Assembly (NCBI RefSeq): GCF_021018805.1
Contig: NC_086254.1
Span: forward strand, 23,993,300-24,057,299
Reading direction: 5' to 3'
Length of the DNA stretch: 64,000 bases
Source: Prinia subflava
Lineage: Eukaryota; Chordata; Aves; Passeriformes; Cisticolidae
The notes beneath the pieces are model-generated. The model worked only from the letters and a program-made list of their open reading frames with translations, was not told the DNA's origin and searched no databases. Position 1 is the first letter of the stretch, and each line of letters opens with the position of its first letter. Both the position numbers and the translations under genes were made by a program. Positions 46,319 through 58,199 of this stretch are shown piece by piece.

Positions 46319-47309
46319 GTCCTGGGTGCTCTGGTTTGTGGTCAGACACAGAGCTCACTGCTGGGACACCCCTTCCCCAAACACTCAGATCTTTACAAAT
46401 GAGAGTTTAAGGTTCTCACTGGTGAGGGTGAAGGGCCTGGGTTTGTTTTTGCTGCACACCTCCCCCTTACAGAAATGAGGAGCGTGGAGATAAAAATTGA
46501 GTTCTCTTTGCTCCACTCCCTCCTCTGTTTGCTTTCTGGATAAAACGAAATTTCTGAAATTCCACAGGGGATTGTAACATTTTGTAGAATGCTCACATTT
46601 AGTAACTTCCGTTTTTACGTATTTAAAACTTGTCTGTTTTTTTTTTGTTGTTGTTGTTTTGGTTTGATTTTTTTTAATGCTTTTTACAGCGTAGCTGTAA
46701 TTGCATAACGTAATTCCATGGAATGCTTTCACACCTCTTCTGCATAAAGGTCAGTGTTAAATAAGAGCCACTGCCTTCATTTTACAGCTGGAGAACTTCA
46801 CCACAGCCCCCTGCAAGGCACTGGGCATTAATGCATTTATCTGTCCCCCTGCAGCCCTGGCTGGTGCTGGGAGTGGTCAGAGAACCTCCCTGAGCCCATC
46901 CCACCCTCCCGGCCTTGCCTGGCCTTTCCTTGGGCCTGGAAGCAGAACTCCAAGGGCACAGGTGGAAGGGGAGGTGTAAAGGAGAAGGAACGATGCCTTA
47001 AAATATCCTGAACACAGAGGATTTTTCTTCCTGGCTCTTCACACTAATATCATTTTACCTGTGTTACCTGAACTAAACCCAGCAGCAGCTGCTATATCCC
47101 ATAATACTATTCTTGCTTCATTCTGGTGTAAATTCAGATTAAGTTTATAGTTAAAATCTTGATTATCCTGGCCCAAAGCAATCCAAACAGGACAAAGCCC
47201 ATAGGTCAAGATTCACGAAAATTAAGAAACCCAAATGAATGAACTGTTCCTATTTAGAGGGGATGGTGGTGCAGGAAAAGGGGGAATGGTCTCAGGTTAA
47301 AAGAGGGGA
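46319..47309. other. Unique DNA, nothing recognised
   Basis: GC-rich at 46790-46980, otherwise mixed. No gene or mobile element is recognised. Confidence 0.45.
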
Positions 47310-47506
47310 GGTTTGGGTGGGATATTGGGAAGGAATTCCTGGCCAGGATGGAATTCCCAGGGCAGCTGTGGCTGCCCCTGGATCCCTGGTAGTGCCCAGG
47401 GCCAGGCTGGGATAATCTGGGGTGGTTGGAGGTGTCCCTGCCAGGGCAGGGGTGGCACTGGAGGGGCTCTGAGGTCCTCCCCCACCCAACCCATTCCCTG
47501 ATTGCC
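47310..47506 (+). mobile_element. CR1 LINE 3' end fragment
   Basis: Plus-strand CR1 landmarks: GGTTTGGGTGGGATATTGGG, AAGGAATTCCTGGCC, GCTGTGGCTGCCCCTGGATC, CCTGGTAGTGCCCAGGGCCA, GGAGGTGTCCCTGCCAGGGC and CTGAGGTCCTCCCCCACCCA, ending CCCATTCCCTGATTGCC. Compared with other copies, a short piece before CAGCTGTGG is rearranged. It carries no coding part. Confidence 0.92.
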
Positions 47507-47510
47507 ACAA

Positions 47511-47546
47511 TTCCCAGTATTCCCAGTATTCCCAGTATTCCCAAAC
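47511..47546. repeat. 9-bp repeat at the CR1 3' end
   Basis: TTCCCAGTA is repeated three times plus a diverged fourth copy (TTCCCAAAC), four bases after the CR1 terminus. This is where CR1 carries its octamer tail, so it is probably a mutated and re-expanded CR1 tail. Confidence 0.8.
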
Positions 47547-49079
47547 TGATCTTCCAGCTGAGGCGAGGGCAGAGAACACTGACCCTGCTGAGAAAAGCAG
47601 TTCTTAAAGAAGAATTTGACCTGAAGAGCCACCCCCTACACACTCAATAAACTAAGGAACAGCCCGTGTGCCACAGACAGTTCTTTTTCAGGGAAATTCT
47701 GTGTAGAACTTTTCCAGGACAGGTCTCTGCCCTCCCCCTTTCAGTGGAAAAAAGGCAGAAAACAGAAATTATTGTCCTGCGTGTTTCTGATAATAAGCAA
47801 AGATTTTCACATGTTTCACACACAAGATGAGGTGATGCATGCCAGGATGTGGGTGACACAAAGGTTAGTGCTAATATTCAAAAAATACCTGTAAATGATG
47901 AGGAAATAAAATTGACAGAAAAGACACGTAAAAAATTCCTGGAACTTTCATTAGAAATCCTCACCCACACAAAACCAGACAGATATTCCTGCATTTTGCC
48001 TATTTTTTAATAAGCTTTTTTTTTTCTTTTTCCCTCTGTTTAAATGTCTGACAGGATAATAACCAGCAGCAGCAGGAGTGTCTCTTTGATTGCTGTTCCG
48101 TGGGCTCCCAGGTAAGGTTTTCCCACTGCAGCACAAAGGAGCCATTCAGGGCCCCACAAGGCCACGCTCAGAACAAACCCAGCCAGGAAACTTTGACCCC
48201 ACAGCATGAAATCATAAATTGATATCATTGAGGGACAAATGTAGCATCTTATCCCACGTTTATTGCCAGCAACTGCAATAAAATAAAGATAAATGGGAGG
48301 GATGAAAGGATCAGCAGGAGCTGATCATATCAACACCTGAGTGTTAGATGGAGTCCAAAGAAAGCAGAGTCCAAAGAAAGCTCAGCCCAGGGTGTGCAGG
48401 GACAGGGATGTCTCATCTGCCTGCCAGACAAAGCTTTGAATATATTAAAACCACTTAATATTAAAAAAAACCCCTTAATTCTCCTTCTGAGGCTCCCTGT
48501 TGAGGCATTCTGGTTGTGCAGCTCTAAAACACTGAAAAATGAAACTACAGTACTGGTGCTATTTTTGGGGCTGTTTTTCAAGAACCCACAGGTTGTTCTG
48601 GGACACGGCAGAAACTCGAGGCCAAACCTGCAGAGCTCTGAGTTTCTCAGGCTGTGTTCACAGGAGGCTCTGGTGCCTCCAGAAATTGGAATAAGTGCCT
48701 TGGTAGTTTGGAGAGCGGCTGTAGAAACCCTCCTGGCATTTTGATTTGCACAAAGGTGTTTGTTCTCCCTTTGAAGAGCTTCAGGATTTTTGAAATGGTG
48801 GAAATGGCAGATTTGTGAGGCATTTTTGGCCAGAGCAAACCTCTTTTCCCCATCCACCCAGTCTGGCTGGGAGGTTCTGTGCAGCACAGGGGGAGATTCT
48901 TCACCTGCAGGTTAAAAACTCCAGGTAATGAGGGGTGAAAAAACTCAGTGTAAGCACTAAACTGCAGAGAGTCCATCCTGATAAGGAAAAGCGAATCAAA
49001 AATCCCATTTCGGAGGGATTAACTGTGCAATCAAGGAAAAACTCTGCTGTAACAACTGTGCTTTTAAAATCATGAAGAC
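47547..49079. other. Unique DNA, nothing recognised
   Basis: A minus-strand frame of 185 codons (48330-48887) is free of tandem repeats but shows no recognisable domain or codon pattern, and I treat it as chance. A 15-bp direct repeat (GAGTCCAAAGAAAGC) lies at about 48351-48383. Confidence 0.4.
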
Positions 49080-49570
49080 TTCAAGAACAGAGGATGAGGA
49101 GAGCACCTAATGATTTATTTTCCTAATTTCAGAATGTGCCTTGTACCTTCTTTTCCCCTGGTGAGAATCCATTATTAATATTTACAAGCAATTCTCCAGT
49201 AAGCAGGTAAAGGCTCATAATCAAATCAAATTACTGTGCTCCTGATGACACTTCATGAGATGAGCACTTTATTAGGGAACAAAGGCTTCCAGAGAGATTA
49301 TTTAATGAGAAGTACATAGGTTTCTTTAATACTTTCATGGTAATTGCTAGCGAGACAATTATTTTTCTTGCCCAATGATTCTTCCTCCCCTAGTGAGCAC
49401 TGTTGTACTCAATGCTTAGAGCATGATGTAATTATCCAGAGTTCATTAATAGGCAATATTTCTTGTCCTTTCATTAAACCAGATCTGTGCATCTGTTTGA
49501 ACAAGAGTATATAAATCAGCAGCCATGCAGTACAAAGTTTATATTATTTCTTTAACTGCTAAGAACAATA
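49080..49570. other. Candidate conserved non-coding element
   Basis: About 490 bp of AT-rich, high-complexity DNA with dense short words of regulatory type, including ATGGTAATTGCTAGCG, GACAATTATTTTTC, GATGTAATTATCC, TTCATTAATAGGC and a TATA-like GTATATAAATCAGC (49507-49520). No repeats. It ends before the LTR. With 29870-30420 it is one of the two best-looking enhancer candidates. Confidence 0.4.
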
Positions 49571-50009
49571 TGAGGAATAAATTGAGGAAACCTGACTCTG
49601 GTGGCGTGAGCAAATCTCTATCTCCCAGCACATCTGCTCCACTTCACTTTCCCACCAGTCAGGCAAGGACAATTATTCCCCAGCCTTGTAGGGAGCCCTG
49701 AGAATCCAGAGCTGAGCAATAATAAATTACTAATGTTCTTTTTAAACCTCTGCCAGGCAGTGCTGAGCAGTGATAAGACGCGGTGATAAGGCCAGAGGGA
49801 CGGGAGCCTCTGTGGCCCCAGTGGCGTTTTGGTCCCAGCAGGGGAAGAGCTGTGGCAGGGTGGTGGAACCCCGGGCACTGAGAATTTCAGATTTTCTGTG
49901 CTGGCAGGCACTGACCCCCAAGAGAACACTGCACTGACCTGAGGCCGTGGAAAAGGCTCCAAAATTGAGTGACAGCACTGGGATTGTGGGTGTGGGGTTT
50001 GAATAGAAG
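49571..50009. other. Unique DNA, nothing recognised
   Basis: GC-richer spacer between the conserved-looking block and the LTR. Confidence 0.4.
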
Positions 50010-51141
50010 TGTGTGACATCACAGGGTGCAAAACTTAGAGTTTAAGGGTTAAGAATATAGTAATATACATAAAGCAAAATGGAGGATTTAGGGTGGAGGC
50101 CAGTCCTTCTTTTGCACCTTCTTCTTCATGGTGGTGTTTTGTAATTGAATAGAAAAATCCATGCTGCGGGCCAAGGGTGGTTGGGTATTGGGTTAAAAGT
50201 AAAAATAATTCAGGTGTATTTCCTAACTGGACAGTTTATCCTTAAAAGGCCTTGGAAAGAAAGAGTTAGGGGCCACTTTTTACTTTGTTAGCTAGAACTC
50301 ACAGAGACTGTAACATAGATAAGAATTAATCAACATCTGAGTCCAAATTAATCCATCAACTGCCTCAAGCATTTAATCCTGACTCTGGCAGAAAAGAAGA
50401 TAAAAACCACCAGCAGTGACCATCATTTGGGGGTGTCTTTTGCCAGTGGCACCCCTTCCCACCACAGGACTTCCCTGAGAAGTCTTTCCAAGTGGGAAGC
50501 AGCAGCTCCTGCAGGGATTTGGGTGGGTGAAGCAGCAGTGAAAGGTTCCCCCCTGCAGCCACGATGGAACCTTGGACAAGGCTAAGGAGAACCACGGCCA
50601 AAAAGGGACATCAGGGAAGGGCTCCCTGGGTGACACACACAGCATCAGGGGTTTAGAGGCACCTGCTGAACCCCAAAATATCAAACCAGCCAGGGCTGAG
50701 CTCTGCAGAGCAGCAGTGACCTCACCCTGTGATTAACAACAGTGTGCACCGATTTCTCTAAAACCTTACAAGGTTTTCTACTTATAGAAAGGTATAGAAT
50801 GCCTTAAGCAGAATAAGGTATTCTACTGAAGACAAATCTACAGTTCTGAGGCCCTCTGGGCCTCTCTGCCCCATAAAGGCCCAGTCCTTTCCCAATTCCA
50901 GCCACCAGAACGGTGGGAAAGCAGTGCAGATGCTGAGCAGGGAACAGGGGAGCTCCTCCTGAGTGCTCCGTGTGGGAGCAGGGTTTGCTGCAGGGTCCCC
51001 CCTCCCTCTGCAGCTGGATCACTGCACAGAACCCCTGAGTTCCCCCTGTGTGGTTTTACATGCGGGGCTGATAAAGATCTTTTCCTCAGTTTCATGTTTG
51101 CGTGGTGTTCTTGTGTAATGGCCAAACCTGTTTGGTTACAG
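50010..51141 (+). mobile_element. Probable solo LTR of an avian endogenous retrovirus
   Basis: The block starts near TGTGACATCACAGGGTGCAA and carries phrases I associate with passerine ERV LTRs, in order: AAATGGAGGATTTAGGGTGG (about 50078), CACCTTCTTCTTCATGGTGG, GTATTGGGTTAAAAGTAAAA, TCCTTAAAAGGCCTTGG, TTTGTTAGCTAGAACTCACA and GACTGTAACATAGATAAGAA. A GATAAAGATC word near 51070 could be a degenerate polyadenylation signal. No gag, pol or env sequence, primer-binding site or second LTR is visible, so it reads as a solo LTR left by recombination. The right edge and the target-site duplication are not resolved. Confidence 0.6.
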
Positions 51142-53654
51142 ATTCCTGTGTCTGGCCTGATTAATGCCCTCCTCTCTGGACCCCACGAGGGAATCTGGGA
51201 AGCTTTTGGTGCTTTTTAGGCCTCTTGTTGCATTATCTGGGCTGTCATTCTCTATTCCAGCTCTGGATTGCTCAAAACCCAGCGGTCTGTGCATTGCTTA
51301 AGGCCTTGCTCAGCTTCTCTGTTCTCCAGAGCAGCTTTTCCCTGAACTGCTACTGAAACCAATTTCAGGAATAACCAGCTGTTACGAGAATTTAATGGAG
51401 ATATCCCAGAGTCTCCTCAGCCGAGGATTCCAAGCTCTGTATGTGCAGGGAGCCAAGAAAGGCACAGCTCTTACAAACTCCAGATAATTCGGGTTGTGAA
51501 CGCCCTATCAACCTCAGAGCAGTGAACAGGAAAACTGGGATGTGTGTCCAGGTTTAAAGGGAGGAGACAGCGCCCAGCACTGAAAGGAGCAGTCCAGTCC
51601 CAATGTGAGGCAGCAAAGTCTCTCCTGGGGCACAAAGTCACCCCCAGAGTGGTTGGATGGTCATTTATTCCCCACAACCTGAAGAAAAGCAGCTCAAGTC
51701 ACACCTGTCGTGTGGAGCACTGCTGCTGCAGCCTGGAGAACCTGGGCACACGAGGCACAGAAAGGTGATTAAATAAAGTCACTTGGATGTGACATCCCCA
51801 TAGAGACTGTTGCTGCAGCAACAAGACCTTTAGTTCCTCAAGTCACTTAAAGATAAATAATAGCAGGAAAAAAGAGATTCTGCTTCCCAAGCCCCTGTGG
51901 AAGGTTCAAAAAAGCACATTTCACCTGAGGAGAACTCGGGGTGAGCGGTGCTGTGCACATCCAGCAGGTGTGCAGCACTGCAGGGCTGTAATCACCACTT
52001 CTCCCTGATCCTAATTCTGAGGCAGCTCATCATCCTCTCCATCTCCCCCCCTAAAAAATACCAGAGGAAAAGAACCCAGAGCATTTGGCTACAATGTCCT
52101 ATTTGGAATGGCTAATAGAGAAATGGGGGTGGGAAATGAAAAGTGTATTTATTGCTGATTCTCACGATGAGATTTGACAGATAGCATTTGCCTCCAACCT
52201 TTCAAGCCAGAAGTGGAACAGATGTTCATGAAAAGCCAGTTAATTTCCTGCCATTTGTGAACTGATTAGAAACTGAAACATTAGCACACTGACACTTCTT
52301 TATTTTTAATCTTGCTTGTGTTTTGAAAGGAAAAGAACCACCGGGAGCTAAGGTCTGGTTTTCAGATAGGAATAGCTGCACATTTTTATTTCCTCTTTTA
52401 ACCCCAAACGTCACTGGTAAGGAAATGGGAAAAAGCCAAATTAGTGCTGCCAAGTGTGTCCTGGTGCAGCTTTGCCAGGGAATGAGGAAGAGGAGGCTGA
52501 GCTTCCACACACCCCTAGCTCCTGTTACAGCTGCTAAATCCATGTACAAAGGCTCTACAACCAGTTTCCAACAGCTAGTAAACAGCCAGGTATGCTTGTA
52601 CAGGTCACTGTCAAAAACAAAGCGTTCTGCCCCGCAGGGGAGGATCCAGGAATGAGGAACCCTCCTGGCTTTGGTTTTCTGTACTGCTGTCACCCTTTCA
52701 GAGCTCCCAGACCAGAAATTCAGGCCCAAGTACAAATATGGGGGAAGCAGGTTTGGGTCTATTCAAAACTGAGTGATGGCTCCAGATCTAATTCAAGGAA
52801 ACAACATTTACAGACTGCACTGAATCCCAGGGGGAGAACTTTGGTATTTGTGTTTTCCCTGCCCTTAGAAAGAGGATTTTACTCTCTTGGGTCAGATGGG
52901 GCACGTTACTCAAAAGTAAAGCCGGGCAGAATGTTTCTGACAAAGCAAGGTTTTGTTGGGCAATCCCAGTTTGCCAAGGCTGGGATCTGTTATTTAAAAC
53001 ATCCTGGGTTTGACGAGCAGGCACCGGGGCTGGGGCAGGTCCAGCCCGGGGCTGGGGCAGCTGCTGGGCAGCTCCAGCTCCTGCCTTTTCCCTGCTGTCC
53101 TTGTCAATATTCCTGGAGGGCTGTGGAGCTGCTTTGCAGCCAAACTGAAAAACTTCATCTTCCCAGGCCCCAAAGCAAGCTGGAAATGAGCAAGCAAACA
53201 AAAAAGGGAAAGGAAACCCTGTGAGTTGCAAACCCCGCTTTTCAAGGCAGCTGCACTCAGGAGAAATTACAACCAAACAAAACAAGAGCTCTGTGTTTAA
53301 AACCAGGATTTCAGAGGAAAATCAGTCAGGAGAGATTCTGACCAATGGTTGATATTTTATGTATTTTTCCTAAGCTGCACTCACACCCACAGCTGGAAGA
53401 GCATGGGATTTCCAGCGTGGAGCACAAACTTTGCTTATCAGCACCAACGTGTGCAGATAGAGGAAAGAAGAAAGAGGAACGACAGAGGGCTCAGGGAGCA
53501 GCAGGCTGTGTGTCCGTGTGAGAAATCACAGAAGGCCCAAGCTGGGCCCAGCGGGGCAAACCCCCACGCTGCAAACCAAAAGTTTTGTTTCCTTGGAGAA
53601 ACCTTCCCTCCATCCCTCCCCCGAGGCCTCTGGAAGGCTCTGGTTGTTTTCCCG
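51142..53654. other. Unique DNA, nothing recognised
   Basis: Two repeat-free open frames, 52226-52735 minus (169 codons) and 52592-53224 plus (210 codons), overlap each other, lack recognisable domains and have no splice or start context. I do not call genes. The rest is mixed, non-repetitive DNA. Confidence 0.4.
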
Positions 53655-54020
53655 CCCGAGTTTCACGTTTTACTAACAGGTGGCTGGGCTAATCCTCAGA
53701 GCCCCAGCAGCACACAAAGGCAGGCCCGTGCTGAACGCCGCTCTCCTGCTCCGAATCAGCAACACGCCCAAGATTAAAGGTTATGAAACGTCCGCGGCGA
53801 AACTCGGCCCAGCTCCGTGTCCTGTGCCTGGGGATGTTACACAAACCATCCCCTCCCGCTGCACCCCAAACCTCCGGGACACACCCCGGCTTGGAGCCAG
53901 CCCCGGGTGGCAGCGGGACAGCGCGCGGGAAATTAAAGTCAATTAAAATTGGGGTAACTGGCTGGAGCTGGGGTTCGGCCCTCCCGCTGGAATCGCACGG
54001 TTCCCCTTTAAACGCCTCCC
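53655..54020. promoter_or_regulatory. Densest CpG cluster in the window
   Basis: By hand about 29 CpGs in 365 bp, including GAAACGTCCGCGGCGAAAC, GGCAGCGGGACAGCGCGCGG and GGAATCGCACGG. GC content is high and CpG density is many times that of the surroundings, so it may qualify as a small CpG island. No TATA element or recognised first exon follows on either strand, and a 20-bp-class minisatellite begins about 160 bp to the right. It could be a promoter of an unrecognised transcript or an orphan CpG island. Confidence 0.4.
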
Positions 54021-54178
54021 TTGCTCTGCTTTCAGGATCGTTTTACTTTTTAATTCCTTTCTTCTTCCGACTTCTGCCACCACTCCTCTGCTTCCTCCCT
54101 CTCCTGGGGGAGGGGAAAGGGAAGAATAAATGCTTTGTTGTTGCTCCCCTCCTCCAGTCTGTAAAGTTTGCTTCTCAT

Positions 54179-54492
54179 CTCCCCCTGGAAAAGAGCATTT
54201 CCCCCTGGAAAATACAATTTCCTCCAGGAAAAGAGCACTTCCCCCTGGAAAAGAGCATTTCCCCCTGGAAAATACAATTTCCTCCAGGGAAACAGCACTT
54301 CCACCTGGAAAATACAATTTCCTCCAGGAAAACAGCACTTCCTCTTGGAAAACACCAGTTCCCCCTGGAAAACAAACACCAGTTCCCCCTGGAAAACAAA
54401 CACCAGTTCCCCCTGGAAAACAAACACCAGTTGCCCCTGGAAAACAAACACCCGTTCCCCCTGGAAAACACCAGTTCCCCACCACTGGAAGA
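54179..54492. repeat. Minisatellite of CCCCCTGGAAAA units
   Basis: About 15 units share TTCCCCCTGGAAAA or TTTCCTCCAGGAAAA with variable tails (GAGCA, TACAA, CAGCA, CACCAG, CAAACACCAG), giving 19-21 bp units at the left and 27-bp units at the right. Each unit contains the imperfect palindrome TTCCNCCTGGAA. The long open frames on both strands (peptides rich in PGK, FPLEN) are repeat translations. Confidence 0.94.
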
Positions 54493-55180
54493 AACGCTGC
54501 CATTTTTAATTGACAATTAGATGTTTGAAAAAGAGACGGGAAAGGGGGAGGAAAGGCAGATTTTGTGGGAGGAAGGATGAATCAAGTTGGGTTTTTTTTG
54601 TTGCTGGACATGTGAAGGGGAGTGGGACCCGCTCACTCCCAGCGGGGACAGCCCGGCCACCCCAAAGGGCTGGAAAGGGCCAGGAGTCACCACAGCTCCA
54701 TCCCCTCCTTCGGAGGCTTTTGGGTGTTTTGCTTCTCCCTGAGGCAGGAATTTCCTATTCCCGGGCTGTTTCTGGAGTGCTCAGCTGCTGAACAATTCCC
54801 AGCCACAGGAAACCCCCTCACTGCACCCCAGGAAAAGCAGGGCAGCCTCCCTGCCCGCCCCAAAGTTTGGAATTGCAGGCAGCCCCTGCAGGCTCCTGTG
54901 CCAGCCCCAGCTCCGCTCCCAAAGCCAGGATATTCTGTGAAAGGTGCAATTTGTTGTCTCACATTGATCTTAAGTGTGCTCAAATTAAATCACCATCAGA
55001 TTGCCCAGAAAAAAAGTAACAAAAGTCACTGACTATTTTTAGAATCATTCAGGAGCTCTGAACTGGCAGGAGAGGATTGTTTAAAGAAACCACAAAACAA
55101 ACAAAATCACACAATTCCCCCCAGGATTAATTTGCACAACTGTTGCAATCTTTAGAACAGAATTTTAAAAAAACCCAACA
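54493..55180. other. Unique DNA, nothing recognised
   Basis: GC-rich to about 54940, then AT-rich. No supported feature. Confidence 0.4.
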
Positions 55181-56420
55181 AAAACCTCTTATCACTTTCC
55201 ATTAAAAATACTTCTAATGTTTCTATATGAACTCAAGTTGATTTTTAAAATTCCCCCTTCCTCCCTATCTGTTTATAGTGCTCTACTGCTAATTCAGGGA
55301 CTAGATAGTAAATTAAGTAACTTAATCTATTACAAAGCAAAAAGAAGATGACAAGAGAAAGGTTGAATGAGTGTGACTTGATCAAATCATGACTAAGGGA
55401 GGATATGACAACAACCTAAAATATGTGATGTGTGCAAACTTTAGAGACTGGCACAGAATTTATTCTGGATTTATTCTGCTAATAAATTCTGATAATAATT
55501 CTGAAATAAGGCTGGGTAACAACAGAGCCTCCAAAGGTTCCCCAAAGTCTCTCCAGCAGGAGATGAGGGAGATGCTGACAGTTCCTTCTGCTCTCAAAGT
55601 GCAACCAACTCACTCCAGAGAGGGAGAGAATAAAGAAAACAACACCCAACACCTCCCGACCCCGCCCCTGCATAAACAAAGATCTTATCCCAGCACAGCT
55701 TTGATCCTGAAATGCAGAAATGACCCAGCGCTCCGGGATTCCACTGCAGGCTCTGACCTCGGAGCAGAGCTCCTCACTCCTAGAGAGGAGCTGTCCCAGC
55801 AGAATTATCAAATAAATCTTGTCTAGGAGTTGATTTTCATATAAATACTGTTACAGGTTCAGGGCACAGAACAATACTGAAGTGACAGAGGACTAAGGGG
55901 ACCATTTTCTTAACTTGCCTCATTTTTATTTAAAAATAGAATTTTAAAATCGTCCCTACAGTCTATTTAAAAATGCTATTTAAAATCAGAGTATTGAATG
56001 AACGTGAGCAGAGGCATTTACTGATCTACACCAAGTCTGTGTTTATGTCACAAAATCAGTTTGCTGGCATTGTTTTTTTATATTTATGTTGCATAAACCC
56101 AGCCTAGTCAGATATATTTATTTTAGGCACTGCAGTTTTAAAGGTTTGTATTTTGTTCTAACTGAATCACAACCAAATTCAGTTCATTCCTTCCCCCTTC
56201 CCAGATACACCTAAACCACAAAAATAAAGCCACAGTTCTGCAGAAGGTTTGCTTTTGGATTAAGATACTGAATTGCTGGACCTATTCCAAATGTTAAAAA
56301 AGTCTCACATATCTAGACTTGAAAACTCTATTTTTCATTTTAGAATTGATAGCACTGTAATCTAAACTACAAAATAAATAGACAAACCAAATACCACGGG
56401 GGTTTTATTGCTAAAATTGG
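55181..56420. other. AT-rich unique DNA, possibly conserved
   Basis: Repeat-free, high-complexity AT-rich DNA, most striking at about 55850-56420, with words such as TTTATGTTGCATAAACC and CTGATCTACACC. Regulatory function is inferred only. Confidence 0.3.
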
Positions 56421-57183
56421 CTTAAACCTTGTTAAAGCTTTGTGGGTTGGACCTGAACAGAATTCTGGTTACAGCGGGGTGATTTCCTGAAGCACTTTAG
56501 CTCCAAGTCCTGCAGGGGATCAGCTCCTGCTCTCCTCTGGTGAATCACCCAGTGTGGGGTCACCTCCAGGAGCACCCCTGGGTGCTGAGGGGTGGCACAG
56601 AGCACCCTGCCTGTCCTGATTCACTGCTGGATGCTTTAGAGCAGAATGTAAAGGGTATTTGTGTCATTCTCATGATCTGTTCTCTGTGCTGGGTTTTCCT
56701 TTGTGTCTCCCTCATCCCCTGAATTTCCAGAGGTGCCTGAAGTGGGCAACAATCAGCAGGTCCGGTTTGGTCAATGCCAGGCACTGCTTGAGCATTTGCT
56801 TTTTGCTGAGCATTCTTTACAAAAGTGTCTTTTATGAGCTGGCACCGAATTCGTTCAGTGCCCTTCCTTTTTGCTGTGATCCCTGCTCTTCCATTTCAGT
56901 CTGAGGTGATGGTGAAAGCCCTGGCTGGGCTCATTAAAAGCAGGGCTCTGTGAGGAGTGAATCTCTTCCTCAACCATCATTTGTGCTACTTTTGCCTAAT
57001 TTTAGCTCAATTATTAATGGACAACAATGCCAGGGCCCCAAGAGCCCTGAAATGAAAGGTGCTGCTCTGGTGTGAGATGTTCCCAGGCCTTGGCACCAGC
57101 AGCTCCTGGTCCAGCTGGAATTGGCTCTGCCTGGAACCCTGCATCCAGCCCTGGGGTGCCACAAGGAGCTGCTGGAACCTTTA
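56421..57183. other. Unique DNA, nothing recognised
   Basis: No supported feature. The right end borders a CR1. Confidence 0.4.
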
Positions 57184-57375
57184 ATGGGAGGGTGGGCAGG
57201 GGCTGGGATGGAATTCCCAGAGAAGCTGTGGCTGTTCTGGATCCCTGGAAGTGTCCAAGGCCAGGCTGGACAGGGCTGGGAGCAGCCTGGGGCAGGGGAA
57301 GGTGTCCCTGCCATGGCAGGGTGGGATGAGAAGACCTTTGAGGTCCCTTCCAACCAAACCCATTCCATGATTCCG
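57184..57375 (+). mobile_element. CR1 LINE 3' end fragment
   Basis: GGAGGGTGGGCAGGGGCTGG, CCCAGAGAAGCTGTGGCTGT, GGATCCCTGGAAGTGTCCAA, GGCCAGGCTGGACAGGGCTG, GGAAGGTGTCCCTGCCATGG, CTTTGAGGTCCCTTCCAACC and CCATTCCATGATTCC follow the plus-strand CR1 3' end in order. This is the most complete 3' terminus in the window and serves as the standard for the deletion in the copy at 10676. There is no coding part. Confidence 0.95.
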
Positions 57376-58199
57376 CACTGGAGCGTGAATTTAGTGGCAA
57401 AACACCCCCAAATGTACCCGGAGCTGCTTTACATGGGATCCTCCAGCTGCCTCTGCACAGGGAGACAGAAGAATCTGGCCCAAATACATGAGATGAAGGT
57501 GATAAATCAAATAAACAACTGCTCAGATGGAGCTTGAAACCAGAGGTGCATAAAGACAAAGAGGAAAGATTTGAGCACTGCTGTTCTCCAGGACACTGAG
57601 GAAAAGCAGCTCCTTCTCCTGTTCCAGGGGTCCCTGAAGCCAAACTCGTTTTGGGTGGAACTGCAGGGAAGCGTTCTTGGGCCCGTTCTCAGAGCTGGGG
57701 TTATTTGCATAGCAGATCAGATAATATGCAAGACCTGCAAATCTCTTATTTCTGTCATCAGACAGGAAACAGAAATAACAGAATGTGACTTGTGGCTGAT
57801 CGTGTGACAGAAAACTGAGCGACGTGGAGCTGCTCCTGGAGCATCTTCAGCAAAATCACAGGACAGGGCTTGTTTGCACAAACCATTTGACAAATCATTG
57901 TGAATAAATCAACTTGAATCAAGTGATTTTAAATGAAAAAAGGGTTAGATTATTCACGATGTCTGTGTCAATAATTTGTCTTATTCCATAAAATATTACT
58001 TTTCATCTAAACTACCCAATGCCTGTATTTAAGTCATTCAATCATTTAATGGTAAAGCGAGACGCAATGAGTGAGATTTTAAGTGAAGAAGAACAAAGTT
58101 TTGAGCCTCTTGCAGCTCAGATTTGGGTCACTTTTACTCAGTCCAGTCTGCTCATTCCAAACCCAAACCTGACTCTCACTGACATTGTAAATGTCCCTT
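57376..58199. other. Unique DNA, nothing recognised
   Basis: AT-rich and non-repetitive at 57880-58190, which looks similar in texture to the other candidate non-coding elements. No exon is recognised. Confidence 0.4.

Noticed and set aside
48330..48887. Minus-strand open frame of 185 codons
   Set aside because: No domain or family resemblance and no gene context; treated as chance.
52226..53224. Overlapping frames of 169 (minus) and 210 (plus) codons
   Set aside because: They overlap on opposite strands, match no known protein I recognise and have no exon boundaries.
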